Under the pieces are notes generated by a model that was given only the letters and a program-made list of their open reading frames with translations, ran no database searches and had not been told where the DNA came from. Below, in pieces: positions 1 through 9,897 of a DNA stretch of 64,000 nt. The first letter of the stretch is position 1. Every line of letters begins with the position of its first letter. The DNA comes from an uncultured Erythrobacter sp. (lineage in GTDB: Bacteria; Pseudomonadota; Alphaproteobacteria; Sphingomonadales; Sphingomonadaceae), in assembly GCA_947495555.1 (NCBI GenBank), contig CANLZI010000001.1, forward strand, positions 1,898,861-1,962,860. Direction: 5' to 3'. A program made the position numbers and the translations under genes.

Positions 1-541
1 TGGTGGCGTAGAGGAAATAAGATTGGTCGCGCGCGGGATCCAAGGCGCGGTGCATTTCCACTCCGGCTGGACCCATCACCCGCTTTACATAATGGCCTGT
101 CGCCAGGCAGTCTGCGCCCAATTCACGCGCCATCCGGAACAGATCGGTGAATTTGGGCCCCATATTGCAGCGGATGCAGGGCACCGGCGTGCGCCCGGCG
201 AGATATTCATCGGCGAATTGCTCAACCACATCTTCGCGAAAGGCGCTTTCGTGGTCGAACACATAATGGGCAATGCCCAATTTGTCCGACACTGCGCGGG
301 CATCGCTGATGTCATCGCCTGCACAACATGCGCCTTTGCGGCCAGTTGCTGCGCCATAATCATATAATTGCAAGGTTATGCCGATGACTTCGGCCCCGCT
401 TGCGGCCGCCAAGGCAGCGACCACGGACGAATCGACGCCGCCCGACATCGCTACAACAATGCGGCTTTCGCTCGCCGGTTTTGGCAAGTCGAACAAAGCC
501 GCAGCATCCAGCCCGGCATCAAAGATATTGGCATGTGACAT
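1..541 (-). CDS. mnmA: tRNA-specific 2-thiouridylase MnmA, N-terminal part (runs off left edge)
   Basis: The enzyme transfers sulfur to U34 of Lys, Glu and Gln tRNAs in the cytoplasm, activating the uridine with ATP. Reading the minus strand from ATG at 541 gives 180 codons without a stop. The PP-loop SGGVDSS lies about 35 residues in. It is followed by ITLQLYDY, the [11 protein letters not shown] segment, a CIRCN motif that would hold the first catalytic Cys, and ATGHY, all typical of the family. The 3' part, with the second catalytic Cys and the beta-barrel domain, is outside the window. It diverges from the gene at 690. The family assignment is secure; only the C-terminus is unseen. Confidence 0.95.
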   Translation of the reverse strand, partial: MSHANIFDAGLDAAALFDLPKPASESRIVVAMSGGVDSSVVAALAAASGAEVIGITLQLYDYGAATGRKGACCAGDDISDARAVSDKLGIAHYVFDHESAFREDVVEQFADEYLAGRTPVPCIRCNMGPKFTDLFRMARELGADCLATGHYVKRVMGPAGVEMHRALDPARDQSYFLYAT

Positions 542-689
542 GGTTGGGCGCGCCTATACACAGGCCGCCCCTGCATATCCAGCCATTGTAAGCTGGTGCG
601 GGGCGATGTCCGCGCCCGCTTAATCCTAACCGATAGTAAACGCTGGTTTTACCTGTTCTTGAGAAGTGTGGGGCTATGGCCGTCAAATC

Positions 690-1025
690 ATGTTTGAAAG
701 CAGAACCAATTTTGATCAGGCAATGGCCATCGCGCCAGAGGCCTTGGGCGACAAAGCGGCACCTTCCGGTGGCACCGCTTTGCGCGCATTTGGCTGGTCT
801 GAATTGACCGCTCGCATCAATGCAGCGCGCGATCTGCGCCGAGTTCTGCGGCACGAAGGCGCTTATGGCGCTGCCAGTTTTGGCGATGCCGCTGCGGCCT
901 ATTTCAAACCCCTAGATAATGGCAAACGGCCTGTTAACCATGGTGCTTTAGAGCATGGCAAATCCTGTTGGCTTACAGCCACTTCAGCTGAAGTGAATGC
1001 GGCAACAGGTGACCGAGAGATTTGA
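690..1025 (+). CDS. Small hypothetical protein upstream of sciP
   Basis: A 111-residue soluble protein that I do not recognise. It is Ala-rich, has no signal peptide or membrane segment, and contains helical stretches around FGWSELTARINAARDLRR and FGDAAAAYF. An in-frame start exists at 666 (GTG), but ATG at 690 fits better because the first eight residues of the longer form look non-conserved. Its stop codon directly abuts the start of sciP (TGAATG), so the two are probably co-transcribed and translationally coupled. A role linked to cell-cycle control is only a guess from that position. Confidence 0.7.
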   Translation: MFESRTNFDQAMAIAPEALGDKAAPSGGTALRAFGWSELTARINAARDLRRVLRHEGAYGAASFGDAAAAYFKPLDNGKRPVNHGALEHGKSCWLTATSAEVNAATGDREI

Positions 1026-1325
1026 ATGATTGAGAACCAAGACATACGTCCAGCTCAGGTTATCGGCCCACTCGGTGAGCCGCTGACTATTGATGATCTG
1101 CCCTCGCCCAGCACAAAGCGCTGGGTCGTTCGTCGCAAGGCCGAAGTGGTCGCTGCGGTGAATGGCGGCCTGCTGACCATCGATGAAGTGCTGGATCGTT
1201 ATGGCCTTACTCTGGAAGAGTTCGCGTCATGGCAGCGCGCGGTCGATCGGTCCGGTATGCAGGGCCTGCGGGTTACCCGGATCCAGCATTATCGCGACCT
1301 GTACGAACGCCAACTCAAATATTGA
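1026..1325 (+). CDS. sciP: SciP-family (DUF1153) CtrA-inhibitory protein
   Basis: A 99-residue protein matching the DUF1153 family. The Caulobacter member SciP binds CtrA and blocks its transcription activity in early G1. Diagnostic segments are VIGPLGEPLTIDDLP, TKRWVVRRKAEVVAAV, GGLLTIDEVLDRYGLTLEEF and the end GLRVTRIQHYRDLYERQ. These form a helix-turn-helix-like fold with a basic strand. The length equals that of the family. The family is restricted to alphaproteobacteria and so supports the taxonomic placement. The function is known in Caulobacter; in sphingomonads it is inferred. Confidence 0.9.
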   Translation: MIENQDIRPAQVIGPLGEPLTIDDLPSPSTKRWVVRRKAEVVAAVNGGLLTIDEVLDRYGLTLEEFASWQRAVDRSGMQGLRVTRIQHYRDLYERQLKY

Positions 1326-1346
1326 GCCAACCCACGTTTGCTTAGG

Positions 1347-1375
1347 ATAGGCCGCCTGATCACAGGCAGACCTAT
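1347..1375 (+). terminator. Hairpin downstream of sciP
   Basis: A nested dyad 22 bases after the sciP stop: outer arms ATAGG/CCTAT and inner arms GCCTG/CAGGC around an ATCA loop. No T-run follows on either strand, so it is either a weak terminator or an mRNA-stabilising hairpin between sciP and the next gene. Confidence 0.4.
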
Positions 1376-1481
1376 CAACAATGGACGTGCGCAAAACTTG
1401 TTAATTTCCGACTGTTTCGGCACAAATGCGCTAGGTGTGCATTTGATAAGCAATACCGAGATAAACAGGAGGAATTATTCT

Positions 1482-1748
1482 ATGGGTTGGATTATTGCAT
1501 TGATCGTTGGTGGTGTGGCCGGCTGGCTGGCTAGCCTGGTCATGAACCGTGATGCCTCGATGGGCATTTTCTGGAATATCGTAGTGGGTTGCGTCGGCTC
1601 TGTGCTTGGCAATCTGATCGCAGGACCGCTGCTCGGCATTGGCGGCAGCGTTCAGGAATTCTCTCTCGCAGGTTTGGGCATCGCCGTTGTCGGCGCCATT
1701 GTTTTGCTGGGAATTGTAAACCTGATCCAGCGTGGACGCGTACGCTAA
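1482..1748 (+). CDS. GlsB/YeaQ/YmgE-family membrane protein
   Basis: An 88-residue hydrophobic protein of the transglycosylase-associated (GlsB/YeaQ/YmgE) family, small inner-membrane proteins often linked to stress responses. Three membrane segments are visible: residues about 2-19 (IIALIVGGVAGWLASLVM), 27-47 (GIFWNIVVGCVGSVLGNLIAG) and 58-82 (FSLAGLGIAVVGAIVLLGIVNLI). ATG at 1482 is chosen because a strong AGGAGGA Shine-Dalgarno precedes it; the longer in-frame start at 1338 has no such support. It is monocistronic, with a good terminator behind it. The biochemical role of the family is not established. Confidence 0.9.
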   Translation: MGWIIALIVGGVAGWLASLVMNRDASMGIFWNIVVGCVGSVLGNLIAGPLLGIGGSVQEFSLAGLGIAVVGAIVLLGIVNLIQRGRVR

Positions 1749-1784
1749 GGCAAACGCCTTAGAGTTATCGTCAAATACAAGATT

Positions 1785-1820
1785 AAGGGCGTGGTGGCGT
1801 GAGCCATCGCGCCCTTTTTG
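1785..1820 (+). terminator. Rho-independent terminator after the GlsB-family gene
   Basis: Arms AAGGGCG and CGCCCTT enclose a loop region that itself pairs (TGG/CCA), and the right arm runs into TTTTTG. The position about 40 bases after the stop fits intrinsic termination. Confidence 0.85.
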
Positions 1821-2042
1821 TTGCGCAACAGATGACAATTCGAACGCGGGCGGCGCATCCATCCTATAGCGGACGCCGTAGCTGGACTAGGCGGCCGTCC
1901 TAAACCACTGATTGATTTGCAACACTTGGACGGCTGTAGAAGCCACTCGTCGAGAGGTGGATTGCCCGAAATTGGCGCGGGAGCTAAGAGGGATTGTGCT
2001 TGGTGAGTTATCAGTATAACACACCCTTAGCAGGGAATTACT

Positions 2043-3245
2043 ATGAACTACGAAACCAGTGTGACATCCGAAGCCGCCGATTCATTGGCTGCCGACCTTG
2101 ATTATAGCCAGCACGGCGGAGGCAGCACGCGCCGCCGCTGGATGATCATTGCGGGCGGCTTGGTCGTCCTTCTGCTGGTCTTGGGTGTTGTTTATTACAT
2201 GAATTCTGAAGCCACGCCGGTGGCTGCCGCTGATGATGAGGACGCGCAACTTTCGGTGGTTACCGTTGTGACGCCTGGACGCACCTCGATTGACGGCTTG
2301 ATCACAGCGACCGGTACGATTGCCGCACGTCGGGAATTGCCCGTTGGCGTCAATGGCGAAGGCGGCCGGGTTGTTTCCGTCCCGGTTGATGCCGGTGATT
2401 GGGTGCGCAAAGGGCAGGTGCTGGCCGTCATTGATCGCTCAGTACAAAGCCAGCAATTGCGTGGCCAGGCCGCTCAAGTTGATGTGGCCAAGGCCGATGC
2501 TGAACTGGCGCAAAGCAACCTGGATCGGTCGCTGCAATTGGTCGAGCGCGGATTTGTTTCCAAAGCTGATGTAGACCGCCTGACTGCGACGCGCGATGCA
2601 GCACGTGCGCGGGTCGATTTGGCCCAAGCGCAGTATCGCGAATTGATGGCCCGCAATGCGCGGCTGAATATTGTTGCCCCGGAAGCTGGTTTGTTGCTGA
2701 CCCGTGACGTTGATCCCGGCCAGACCGTGTCTGTCGGATCGGGCACGCTGTTCCGCATTGCCAAGGGTGGCGAGATGGAGATGCTTGTGCGCGTCAGCGA
2801 ATCGCAATTGGCCGATCTTTCCCCCGGTAAGCCGGCAAAGGTGACGCCAACCGGGTCAGAAAAGACATTGGACGGCCAGATCTGGCAGGTTTCTCCAGTG
2901 ATCGACCCGCAGGACCGACAAGGCACTGTGCGCGTCGCCATGTCCTATGCTCCCGAGCTGCGGCCCGGCGGCTTTGCCACGGCGGCCATCAACAGCGGAA
3001 CAATCGTAGCCCCGATTTTGCCGGAAAGCGCAATCCTGTCTGACAAGGATGGCGATTATGTTTTTGTGGTTGATGCCGAAGACAAGGCCCAGCGTCGCAA
3101 TATTGAAACGGGACTGATTGCTGCCGAAGGTATTGTGATCGTCGATGGCCTGGATGGCAGCGAGTCGATCGTGCTTCGCGCAGGCGGTTTCTTGACCGAG
3201 GGTGAGAAGGTAAAGCCGAACCGCCCGGATAAGGCAGAGGGATAA
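2043..3245 (+). CDS. RND efflux periplasmic adaptor subunit (HlyD/MFP family)
   Basis: A 400-residue membrane-fusion protein that would link the inner-membrane pump encoded next to an outer-membrane channel. An N-terminal cytoplasmic tail is followed by one membrane anchor at about residues 32-54 (MIIAGGLVVLLLVLGVVYYM) with no lipobox. Then come a lipoyl-like half (TATGTIAARRELPV, VDAGDWVRKGQVLAVID), an alpha-hairpin at about 140-200, and beta-barrel and membrane-proximal domains (VAPEAGLLLTRDVDPGQTVSVG). It lies 4 bases before the pump gene, so the two form an operon. No outer-membrane channel gene follows, so the complex must borrow one. The substrate is unknown. Confidence 0.92.
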   Translation: MNYETSVTSEAADSLAADLDYSQHGGGSTRRRWMIIAGGLVVLLLVLGVVYYMNSEATPVAAADDEDAQLSVVTVVTPGRTSIDGLITATGTIAARRELPVGVNGEGGRVVSVPVDAGDWVRKGQVLAVIDRSVQSQQLRGQAAQVDVAKADAELAQSNLDRSLQLVERGFVSKADVDRLTATRDAARARVDLAQAQYRELMARNARLNIVAPEAGLLLTRDVDPGQTVSVGSGTLFRIAKGGEMEMLVRVSESQLADLSPGKPAKVTPTGSEKTLDGQIWQVSPVIDPQDRQGTVRVAMSYAPELRPGGFATAAINSGTIVAPILPESAILSDKDGDYVFVVDAEDKAQRRNIETGLIAAEGIVIVDGLDGSESIVLRAGGFLTEGEKVKPNRPDKAEG

Positions 3246-3249
3246 ACCG

Positions 3250-6200
3250 ATGAACTTCCGGAACATGTCAGCCTGGTCAATCCGCAACCCAGTGATTCCA
3301 CTGGTGTTGTTCACCGCGCTGTTGCTGGCCGGAATCCTCAGCTTTTGGCGGATGGATGTCGTCAACAATCCGGATGTTGAGTTCCCTGGTGTCGAGATCA
3401 ACATCTCGCAGCCGGGCGCTGCTCCATCAGAGATTGAAAATCAGATCACCCAGGTGGTCGAATCCGCAGTACGATCGATCAACGGGGTCAATTCGATCCA
3501 GTCGAGCGCACGCGAGGGCAGTTCATCAACCTTCGTCGAATTCGAGATTGGCATCGATCCAAACGATGCTGTGTCCGAGGTAAAGAACGCGGTTGATACC
3601 GTTCGTGGCAGCCTGCCCGATGGCATTCTTGAGCCGCGTATCAGCAAGGTCGAGGTCGCCGGAGGGTTTCTAGCCATCTTCGCGGTGCAAGCCGATGACA
3701 TGACCATCGAACAGCTGAGTTGGTACATCGATGATACCGTCTCAAAACGGCTGCTTGCCATCGAAGGCATGGCCGAAGTGGGCCGGTTCGGCGGGGTTGA
3801 TCGCGAAATTGAAGTGATCCTCGATCCAGCCAAGATGCAATCCTTGGGTGTTACCGCCAGCCAGCTCAACAGTGTCTTGCGGCAATCCAATATTGACGCT
3901 GCAGGCGGCGTTGCCGAGGTGGGTGGAACCCGCCAGTCGGTCCGGGTTTTGGGCAATAATGCCACCGCCTATGAATTGTCACAGCGGTCCATTCAGTTGG
4001 GCGGCGGGCGCACGATCAAACTGGCCGATGTCGCGCAAGTGCGCGATGGCTTCTCCGAGCGAAGTTCGATCAGTCGGGTGGGCAATAAGGAAGTTGTGAA
4101 CTTCTATATGTCGCGCGCCAAAGGGGCATCGGATGTCACCGTTTTTGACGCCTCGCTGGAGATAATTGACGAAATCCAGACAACAAATCCGAACGTCAAA
4201 TTCATCCAACTGACCGACAGCGTCAGATACACCAAGGATCAGTATAACAGCTCGATCGCGGCCATGATTGAAGGCGCGATCTTGGCGGTTGTGGTGGTGT
4301 TCTTCTTCCTGCGCGATTGGCGCGCCACCGTTATCTCGGCAGTGGCCATACCGCTTTCGGCCATTCCGACCTTCTGGTTCATGGATTTGCTGGGGTTCAA
4401 CCTCAACTTCCTTTCGCTCTTGGCGTTGGGCCTGGTTGCGGGTGTCTTGGTCGATGATGCCATTGTGGAGATTGAGAATATCGTGCGGCATATGCGGATG
4501 GGCAAATCCGCATATCAGGCATCGATTGATGCAGCCGACGAGATCGGTCTGGCTGTTGTCGCAACATCATTTTGTATCGTGGCGGTGTTCCTGCCGGTTG
4601 GCTTGATGCCGGGCATTTCCGGCCAATTCTTCAAAAACTTTGGCCTTACCGTGGTTGTCGCAGTGCTGATGAGTTTGGCGGTCGCCCGAATGATCACACC
4701 GATGATGGCGGCCTATTTCCTCGAGGCCAAGGGTCATGCTGGCCATGGCGATGGCAAATGGATGGATCGCTATATGCGCATCCTAGGCTGGTCGCTTGAT
4801 CGCGGAAAAATGTACAAGATGCGCGAAGGATTGCCAGGTGTGCGCAACCGCTTTGTTTACGCGGTTATGGGAATTCTATTTCTCTTGGCTCTTATCATTG
4901 TTCCGGCCGCGGTTGCGTTTATCGCCTTTGGAGCGCTGGACGGCTTGGGCATCCCTAGCAGCGTTGCAGGTCTCGTCTCCAGTGACCCGAACGGCGCGAT
5001 TTTCGGCCTGATCGAGAAGATATTGCAAGTGTTGCAGCTCATTCTGGTGATGGTGATCAGCGCAGCCACAATGGCCATAGTGTTTCAGATTCTTCCCATG
5101 TTTGAAGCAATCTTTCGGAGTCGGCGGCTTGGTCAATCGGCAACCTGGCTGAAATCCCGCTTCATGGACCACCGGGTCTGGATGCTCGGCCTTGGCTATT
5201 TCGCATTTCTGCTGACAGTTCTGCTTTTCGCCAACACGCCGCAGCAATTTCAGCCGACAATCAATACGGACGAAAGTCGGATTGAAATCGAGATGGTGCC
5301 GGGCACAACCATCGCAATGACAGAACGCGTTGCACGCGATGTCACCGCTATCGTCAAGCAAGAGCCTGAAGTTGATCTGGTGCTTGAACGGGTGCGCGAG
5401 GGTCGCGCAACCTTGTATATCGGCCTCGATCCCGAGCGGGAAAAGACATCGATCGAGTTTGAGCGCGGCTTGGCCGAGCGGCTTTCTCAAGTGCCCGACG
5501 CGCGCGTCCGGTTCCAATCGCAATCGGGCGGATTTGGATCAGGCAGGGATATCACGATCATGCTGGCCGGCTCCGATCCGGTTCTGCTTGAGCAGTCGGC
5601 AACGCAGCTCGTTGAGCAGATGAAAGGGCTCGACATGCTGGTGGCCCCGCGGATCAGTGCGGATATCAACCGGCCAGAGATTATCATCACTCCGCGAGAG
5701 GATATTGCTGCCGAGCTGGGCGTGACAACCGCTGCGCTTAGCCAGACGATCCGCATCGCGACTTTGGGTGAAATCGAGCAGAATGCTGCGAAATTCTCTC
5801 TGTCTGACAGGCAAATTCCGATCCGCGTCAAACTGTCTCGCGATTCGCGCAGCGAACTGACGACAATTGCCAATCTGCCGGTCCCGACACTCAACGGTGG
5901 CTCGGTGCCTTTGGGCCGGGTCGCTACCATCAAGTTCGGCTCTGGTCCGACCACGATCCAACGCTACAATCAGAACCGCCGCGTTTTGATTGGGGCAGAT
6001 GTTGCCGATGGCTTCATCAAGGGCGAGGCGCAGCAGGAAGTGAACCAGCTGCCCATTCTGCGCAATCTGCCGCAAGGGGTCATCCGTGATGCCGTGGGCG
6101 AGGAGCAGTGGCAGCAAGAATTGGCGCAAAACTTCATTATCGCGCTCGTTTCTGGCGTCTTGTTGGTCTTTGCTGTGTTGGTCTTGCTCTACAAACGATT

Positions 6201-6762
6201 GATGAGCCCGCTGGTGAATATGTGTTCGCTGGCGCTGGCACCCTTGGGTGGTATTTTCCTGGTCTGGTTGGTCGGCCAACCGGTTTCCATGCCGGTTATG
6301 ATCGGCACGCTGATGTTGCTGGGCATTGTGTCCAAGAACTCAATCCTGCTGATCGACTTTGCAATCGAGGAAATGGCGACCGGAACGCGCAAACTGCATG
6401 CGATCATGGAAGCAGGTCACAAACGCGCTCAACCTATTGTGATGACCACTGTTGCCATGACGGCGGGTATGGTCCCAACCGCGTTGTCGCTGTCCGGCGA
6501 TGGTGCATGGCGCGCGCCGATGGGTACGGTGGTGATTGGCGGCTTGATCATGTCGACCGTGCTGACCTTGCTGATTGTGCCCGCCGGGTTCAGCCTGGCC
6601 GATGGGCTGGAAAGGCGCGTAGGGCCCTGGATGCGAACGCGTTTCCTGACCTATCGTCTTGGGGATGATTCGGATGACAAGGCGGCGCAGCTGAACGGTC
6701 CTGCTAAGCCCGCAGCCACCCCGGCAACACGCTTACCCCCCGGGGGCGAGCCAGCCGAGTGA
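3250..6762 (+). CDS. RND-family efflux transporter permease with an enlarged central linker
   Basis: A 1170-residue inner-membrane proton-driven pump. TM1 is at residues about 14-34 and the porter domain follows ([24 protein letters not shown]). TM4 carries the proton-relay pair in [12 protein letters not shown], and TM10 the matching Lys in [14 protein letters not shown]. It is about 120 residues longer than AcrB. The excess lies between TM6 and TM7 (nt about 4741-5160) and contains two additional hydrophobic segments, [20 protein letters not shown] and [19 protein letters not shown]. It is co-transcribed with the adaptor gene upstream. The hydrophobic or amphipathic substrate cannot be predicted. 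Confidence 0.93.
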   Translation: MNFRNMSAWSIRNPVIPLVLFTALLLAGILSFWRMDVVNNPDVEFPGVEINISQPGAAPSEIENQITQVVESAVRSINGVNSIQSSAREGSSSTFVEFEIGIDPNDAVSEVKNAVDTVRGSLPDGILEPRISKVEVAGGFLAIFAVQADDMTIEQLSWYIDDTVSKRLLAIEGMAEVGRFGGVDREIEVILDPAKMQSLGVTASQLNSVLRQSNIDAAGGVAEVGGTRQSVRVLGNNATAYELSQRSIQLGGGRTIKLADVAQVRDGFSERSSISRVGNKEVVNFYMSRAKGASDVTVFDASLEIIDEIQTTNPNVKFIQLTDSVRYTKDQYNSSIAAMIEGAILAVVVVFFFLRDWRATVISAVAIPLSAIPTFWFMDLLGFNLNFLSLLALGLVAGVLVDDAIVEIENIVRHMRMGKSAYQASIDAADEIGLAVVATSFCIVAVFLPVGLMPGISGQFFKNFGLTVVVAVLMSLAVARMITPMMAAYFLEAKGHAGHGDGKWMDRYMRILGWSLDRGKMYKMREGLPGVRNRFVYAVMGILFLLALIIVPAAVAFIAFGALDGLGIPSSVAGLVSSDPNGAIFGLIEKILQVLQLILVMVISAATMAIVFQILPMFEAIFRSRRLGQSATWLKSRFMDHRVWMLGLGYFAFLLTVLLFANTPQQFQPTINTDESRIEIEMVPGTTIAMTERVARDVTAIVKQEPEVDLVLERVREGRATLYIGLDPEREKTSIEFERGLAERLSQVPDARVRFQSQSGGFGSGRDITIMLAGSDPVLLEQSATQLVEQMKGLDMLVAPRISADINRPEIIITPREDIAAELGVTTAALSQTIRIATLGEIEQNAAKFSLSDRQIPIRVKLSRDSRSELTTIANLPVPTLNGGSVPLGRVATIKFGSGPTTIQRYNQNRRVLIGADVADGFIKGEAQQEVNQLPILRNLPQGVIRDAVGEEQWQQELAQNFIIALVSGVLLVFAVLVLLYKRLMSPLVNMCSLALAPLGGIFLVWLVGQPVSMPVMIGTLMLLGIVSKNSILLIDFAIEEMATGTRKLHAIMEAGHKRAQPIVMTTVAMTAGMVPTALSLSGDGAWRAPMGTVVIGGLIMSTVLTLLIVPAGFSLADGLERRVGPWMRTRFLTYRLGDDSDDKAAQLNGPAKPAATPATRLPPGGEPAE

Positions 6763-6775
6763 TCTGGCGCTTCTC

Positions 6776-8068
6776 TTGAGCCGCAATTCCTCTGTTCCCT
6801 TCGTGTTTGGTGGGCAGCCGCTCACTGCTGATCGTGCGCGCCGCATGCGCTGGACGGCGACGGGCTTGCTCGCTGCGATGGCGTTCGTTTTCTTTTGGTC
6901 GAAGCAATATCTCGATCTGCATCCGGCGTGGGGTTACGCAAATGCCTTTGCCGAGGCAGCCATGGTTGGCGGATTGGCCGATTGGTTCGCGGTAACAGCC
7001 CTGTTCCGCCACCCTATGGGCCTGCCCATTCCCCACACTGCCATCATTCCCGAGAACAAGGATCGGATCGCCGATACGATGGCGCAATTTTTGCGGGAAA
7101 ACTTCCTGACCGCCTCGGTGATAGCGCGCAGGATGAGCGGAATGAATGTCGCCCAGGCATTGGGCGATTTTCTGGTGGCCCCACCTTCGCCGGTGGATGG
7201 AGACAATCGATCCCGAATAACCGGAGGCGCCGCCGAGCTATTGGCCGAGGTGCTCGAATCGCTTGATCCTGATCGGCTCGGCAACCAGATGCGCACCGGC
7301 TTGGCCAGCCAATTTGCCAAGATCGATGTATCGCCTTTGCTGGGCCGGATGCTGGAAAGCGCGATTGCCGATCGTCGCCATTTGCCTTTGGTGGATGGGT
7401 TCATTCGTTGGGCTGGCCTGACGCTGGAAGACAATGAAGAAACCGTCCGCGAGATAATTCATGCGCGCGCCAATGCTGTTCTGCGCTGGACTGGCCTGGA
7501 TGAGCGTATTTCTGGTTCGGTCTTGGATGGTCTGTACAAATTGCTGGCCGAAGTTTTGGTCGATCCCGATCACCCGTTGCGGTCGAAAATCGAAGAAGGG
7601 CTGGAGAATCTCAGCCGGGATCTGCAGCACGATCCCAAGACCCGCGAACGCGTTGAGTCCATGAAGAACGATTTGATCGAAAATCCGGCGGTTGCAGAAT
7701 GGTGGATGGGTGTGTGGGAACGCATCCGACGCTCTTTGATCAGGCGAGCGCGTGATCCCGAAAGCGCGTTGGGCGAGGAAATGCGCAAAGGTCTGGCCGA
7801 AATGGGCAAGGCATTGCAGCATGACGAACGCCTTCAGCACCAAATCAACCGCTTCGCGCGGCGTACCATGGTTGGTGTGTCTACGCGCTATGGCGGGCAA
7901 ATCGTGCAATTGGTGTCTGAAACGGTGAAGCGCTGGGACGCGGTGACGATCACGGGCCGGATCGAGAGCGCGGTTGGCCGCGACCTTCAGTTCATTCGTA
8001 TCAATGGAACGCTGGTGGGCGGGCTGGTCGGCGTTACCCTGCACACATTGGACCACTTTTTCTTCTGA
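6776..8068 (+). CDS. DUF445 (YjiN-like) membrane-associated protein
   Basis: A 430-residue protein of the DUF445 family. Early motifs are a membrane segment at about 27-44 (ATGLLAAMAFVFFWSK) and the family signature AEAAMVGGLADWFAVTALFRHPMGLPIPHTAIIP. A long helical, charged middle follows, then a C-terminal hydrophobic hairpin (INGTLVGGLVGVTLHTL). The start used is TTG at 6776, 13 bases after the pump's stop; ATG at 6844 would cut into the first membrane segment. No good Shine-Dalgarno is visible, so the start is uncertain. The family's function is unknown. It may be co-transcribed with the pump, but a functional link is not shown. Confidence 0.88.
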   Translation: MSRNSSVPFVFGGQPLTADRARRMRWTATGLLAAMAFVFFWSKQYLDLHPAWGYANAFAEAAMVGGLADWFAVTALFRHPMGLPIPHTAIIPENKDRIADTMAQFLRENFLTASVIARRMSGMNVAQALGDFLVAPPSPVDGDNRSRITGGAAELLAEVLESLDPDRLGNQMRTGLASQFAKIDVSPLLGRMLESAIADRRHLPLVDGFIRWAGLTLEDNEETVREIIHARANAVLRWTGLDERISGSVLDGLYKLLAEVLVDPDHPLRSKIEEGLENLSRDLQHDPKTRERVESMKNDLIENPAVAEWWMGVWERIRRSLIRRARDPESALGEEMRKGLAEMGKALQHDERLQHQINRFARRTMVGVSTRYGGQIVQLVSETVKRWDAVTITGRIESAVGRDLQFIRINGTLVGGLVGVTLHTLDHFFF

Positions 8069-8253
8069 CCTGGCCGGCTGGGCGCCCGATCTTGGCGCTG
8101 CTGCTCTATATGAATTGATGCCCATTCGTTGATTGCGAATTCGCTGGGTGATGCGGCTTTTGTACTGACACGTAGCATTACCTACGCACACTCTCAGCCG
8201 CTGCTTACTGTGATGCCCGTATCTCTTCCCTCAACCAACAGGGAGAGTGGGCA

Positions 8254-8910
8254 ATGTCGGCGATCAGTGATCGATTGGAAGCGCAGGTGGACCGATTGGC
8301 CCGCATGCAGACGAGCCAAGGCGGTTCGTCGCAATTGCGGTATGATCGTGAGTTTGCAGCTCTGTTCAATTTGCTCCAATCGCGGATCGGCTATTTGATT
8401 GGCCAATACGGCCTATCGGATATGCGCGATGATGCAGAGCAAGTGTGCGCCATCGCCATCCATCGCGCGCTGGCCAGCTATGATCCGGGCAAGGCGCAAT
8501 TTACCACCCATGTCACGTGGCTGATCCGCGGTGAGCTGCAGAGCTTGCGCCACCGCGTTCGGCTGGATCAACGCAAAAGCGCTCAGACTGCTGGCATTCG
8601 CACCATCTCTTTGGAAGCATTGACCATGTCTGATGGAGATGGTGCCACCCCAGCAGCACCTTTTGAAATCGTCGACGAACAGGCAGAGGAGGTGATGCAG
8701 TCTAGCATTGCCAATGTCATGGCGCGCCGATCACTCGCCCGGCTGATGCGGCGCATTGGTGCGCCCGATTTTGAGCAGGACATCGTGTTGGAGGGTTTAA
8801 GCGAAGCTCGTCAGCAACGCGGCAAGTTTTCCCGCGGCCTCTCGGCCGAGCAACGCCGCCAGATCGTTCGCCGCACCTATCGCAATTGTGCGAAACTGGT
8901 GGCCGTTTGA
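8254..8910 (+). CDS. Sigma-70 region-2-like protein
   Basis: A 218-residue soluble protein. Residues about 56-108 look like sigma region 2: DDAEQVCAIAIHRALASYDP is the core-binding helix, followed by FTTHVTWLIRGELQSLRHRV. The C-terminal 60 residues (ARRSLARLMRRIGAPDFEQ onwards) are basic and helical but do not show a clear region-4 helix-turn-helix. AGGGAG upstream of ATG 8254 supports the start. The gene stands alone with no anti-sigma gene beside it. It could be a divergent sigma factor or a core-RNA-polymerase-binding regulator; I cannot decide. Confidence 0.7.
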   Translation: MSAISDRLEAQVDRLARMQTSQGGSSQLRYDREFAALFNLLQSRIGYLIGQYGLSDMRDDAEQVCAIAIHRALASYDPGKAQFTTHVTWLIRGELQSLRHRVRLDQRKSAQTAGIRTISLEALTMSDGDGATPAAPFEIVDEQAEEVMQSSIANVMARRSLARLMRRIGAPDFEQDIVLEGLSEARQQRGKFSRGLSAEQRRQIVRRTYRNCAKLVAV

Positions 8911-8977
8911 TCAGTCTGGCAGTTTTGTGCACTCATCGCGCGCTAAACGGCGGCCAAGCCATTTGCCATGGCTGAGG

Positions 8978-9856
8978 CTAATTGAGCCGATAGCTGGCAG
9001 ACAGCACATAATAGGATTTCATTGGGTTACCATCGGCATCCAATGCCGGGACATAACTTGCTTCGCTGAGCAATCCGCAGGCTCTGGGCTGGAATTTCTC
9101 GAACTGGGTCGCATTGTTCAATTTGCAATCGGTAACCGCGCCCGTCTCGTCCAACATTACACGAAATCGAAAGTTGCCTTGTTCGCCATTGCGCCTGGCG
9201 GAGCGAGGGTAAAAACTGCGGATGCGCTCCTTTACCGCGTCCGCGTCGATCATCTTGGCGGCGCGTGATTTGGTCCGCTGCTTTTCTGGATCAAGGCCCC
9301 AGACCTTGACCAAATTTTGCGCGCAATGATCGAGCACTTTGACCGGATCATGCAATTCGCCAGTGGCAAAAACCACCTCGCGATGTCCCTGCTTTAGCGT
9401 AACGGACTTTGCGCCCTTCACGGCCTCGAAATCCAGCCGGCGTCTCGGAGCGCGTTTCTCTGCGTCTTTGCGCTTTGTGGGAAGAGTGAGCCTGAGCGCT
9501 GAATAAATCACCGCTTTGCCCAGACCATCGACAGAGCCGATATAAGGGTTGGTGGTGCGGGGTTTCTGCTGGTCGCCAAAGTTGATCAGGACAGGCCGCT
9601 TTTCCTTGAAGCCCTTAAATTTGGGGCCAGAAACCGTGAACACCACGCGGGACGAGGGGTAGTACTGCTCGAAATACAGCAGATGCCGATCTTTGCCTTC
9701 TCCGAATATCAGCGCCAGGCGACACTTTTCATCGCCGAAATCAGCATTCCAAGCCGAGCTGGGTGTTAATCGTGCGGTTTCAGCAGCGGCTTTGCCCGGC
9801 AAGACCGAAACAAACGCTAGAGCCGCAAATTGGATGCCACAGAGCAAATGACGCAT
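8978..9856 (-). CDS. Secreted protein with TonB-like C-terminal domain
   Basis: A 292-residue protein with a signal peptide (MRHLLCGIQFAALAFVSVLP, probable cleavage after AAAE) and no other membrane segment. The first about 190 residues are a beta-rich domain I do not recognise. The last about 90 (NFRFRVMLDETGAVTDCKL, SYVPALDADGNPMKSYYV) resemble the TonB C-terminal fold. Because there is no membrane anchor or Pro-rich spacer, it is unlikely to be a classical energy transducer and is better seen as a periplasmic protein using that fold. Its Shine-Dalgarno lies inside the etf terminator hairpin. Confidence 0.75.
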   Translation of the reverse strand: MRHLLCGIQFAALAFVSVLPGKAAAETARLTPSSAWNADFGDEKCRLALIFGEGKDRHLLYFEQYYPSSRVVFTVSGPKFKGFKEKRPVLINFGDQQKPRTTNPYIGSVDGLGKAVIYSALRLTLPTKRKDAEKRAPRRRLDFEAVKGAKSVTLKQGHREVVFATGELHDPVKVLDHCAQNLVKVWGLDPEKQRTKSRAAKMIDADAVKERIRSFYPRSARRNGEQGNFRFRVMLDETGAVTDCKLNNATQFEKFQPRACGLLSEASYVPALDADGNPMKSYYVLSASYRLN

Positions 9857-9897
9857 AACAAAAACCCTCCGACATGCAGACTAGCGCGCCGGAGGGT
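9857..9897 (-). terminator. Terminator of the etf operon overlapping the next gene's ribosome binding site
   Basis: On the minus strand, arms ACCCTCCG (9897-9890) and CGGAGGGT (9871-9864) are followed by TTTTTG and then, two bases later, by the ATG at 9856. The GGAGGG of the 3' arm is 8 bases from that ATG, so it is also the best Shine-Dalgarno for the TonB-like gene. Confidence 0.85.

Noticed and set aside
8135..8144. Palindrome GCGAATTCGC upstream of the sigma-like gene as an operator
   Set aside because: Ten-base palindromes of this type are expected by chance, and it is not near a recognisable promoter.
7238..8191. A 317-codon open frame on the minus strand opposite the DUF445 gene
   Set aside because: It is the antisense shadow of a conserved gene, rich in His and Gln, with no recognisable domain and no ribosome binding site.
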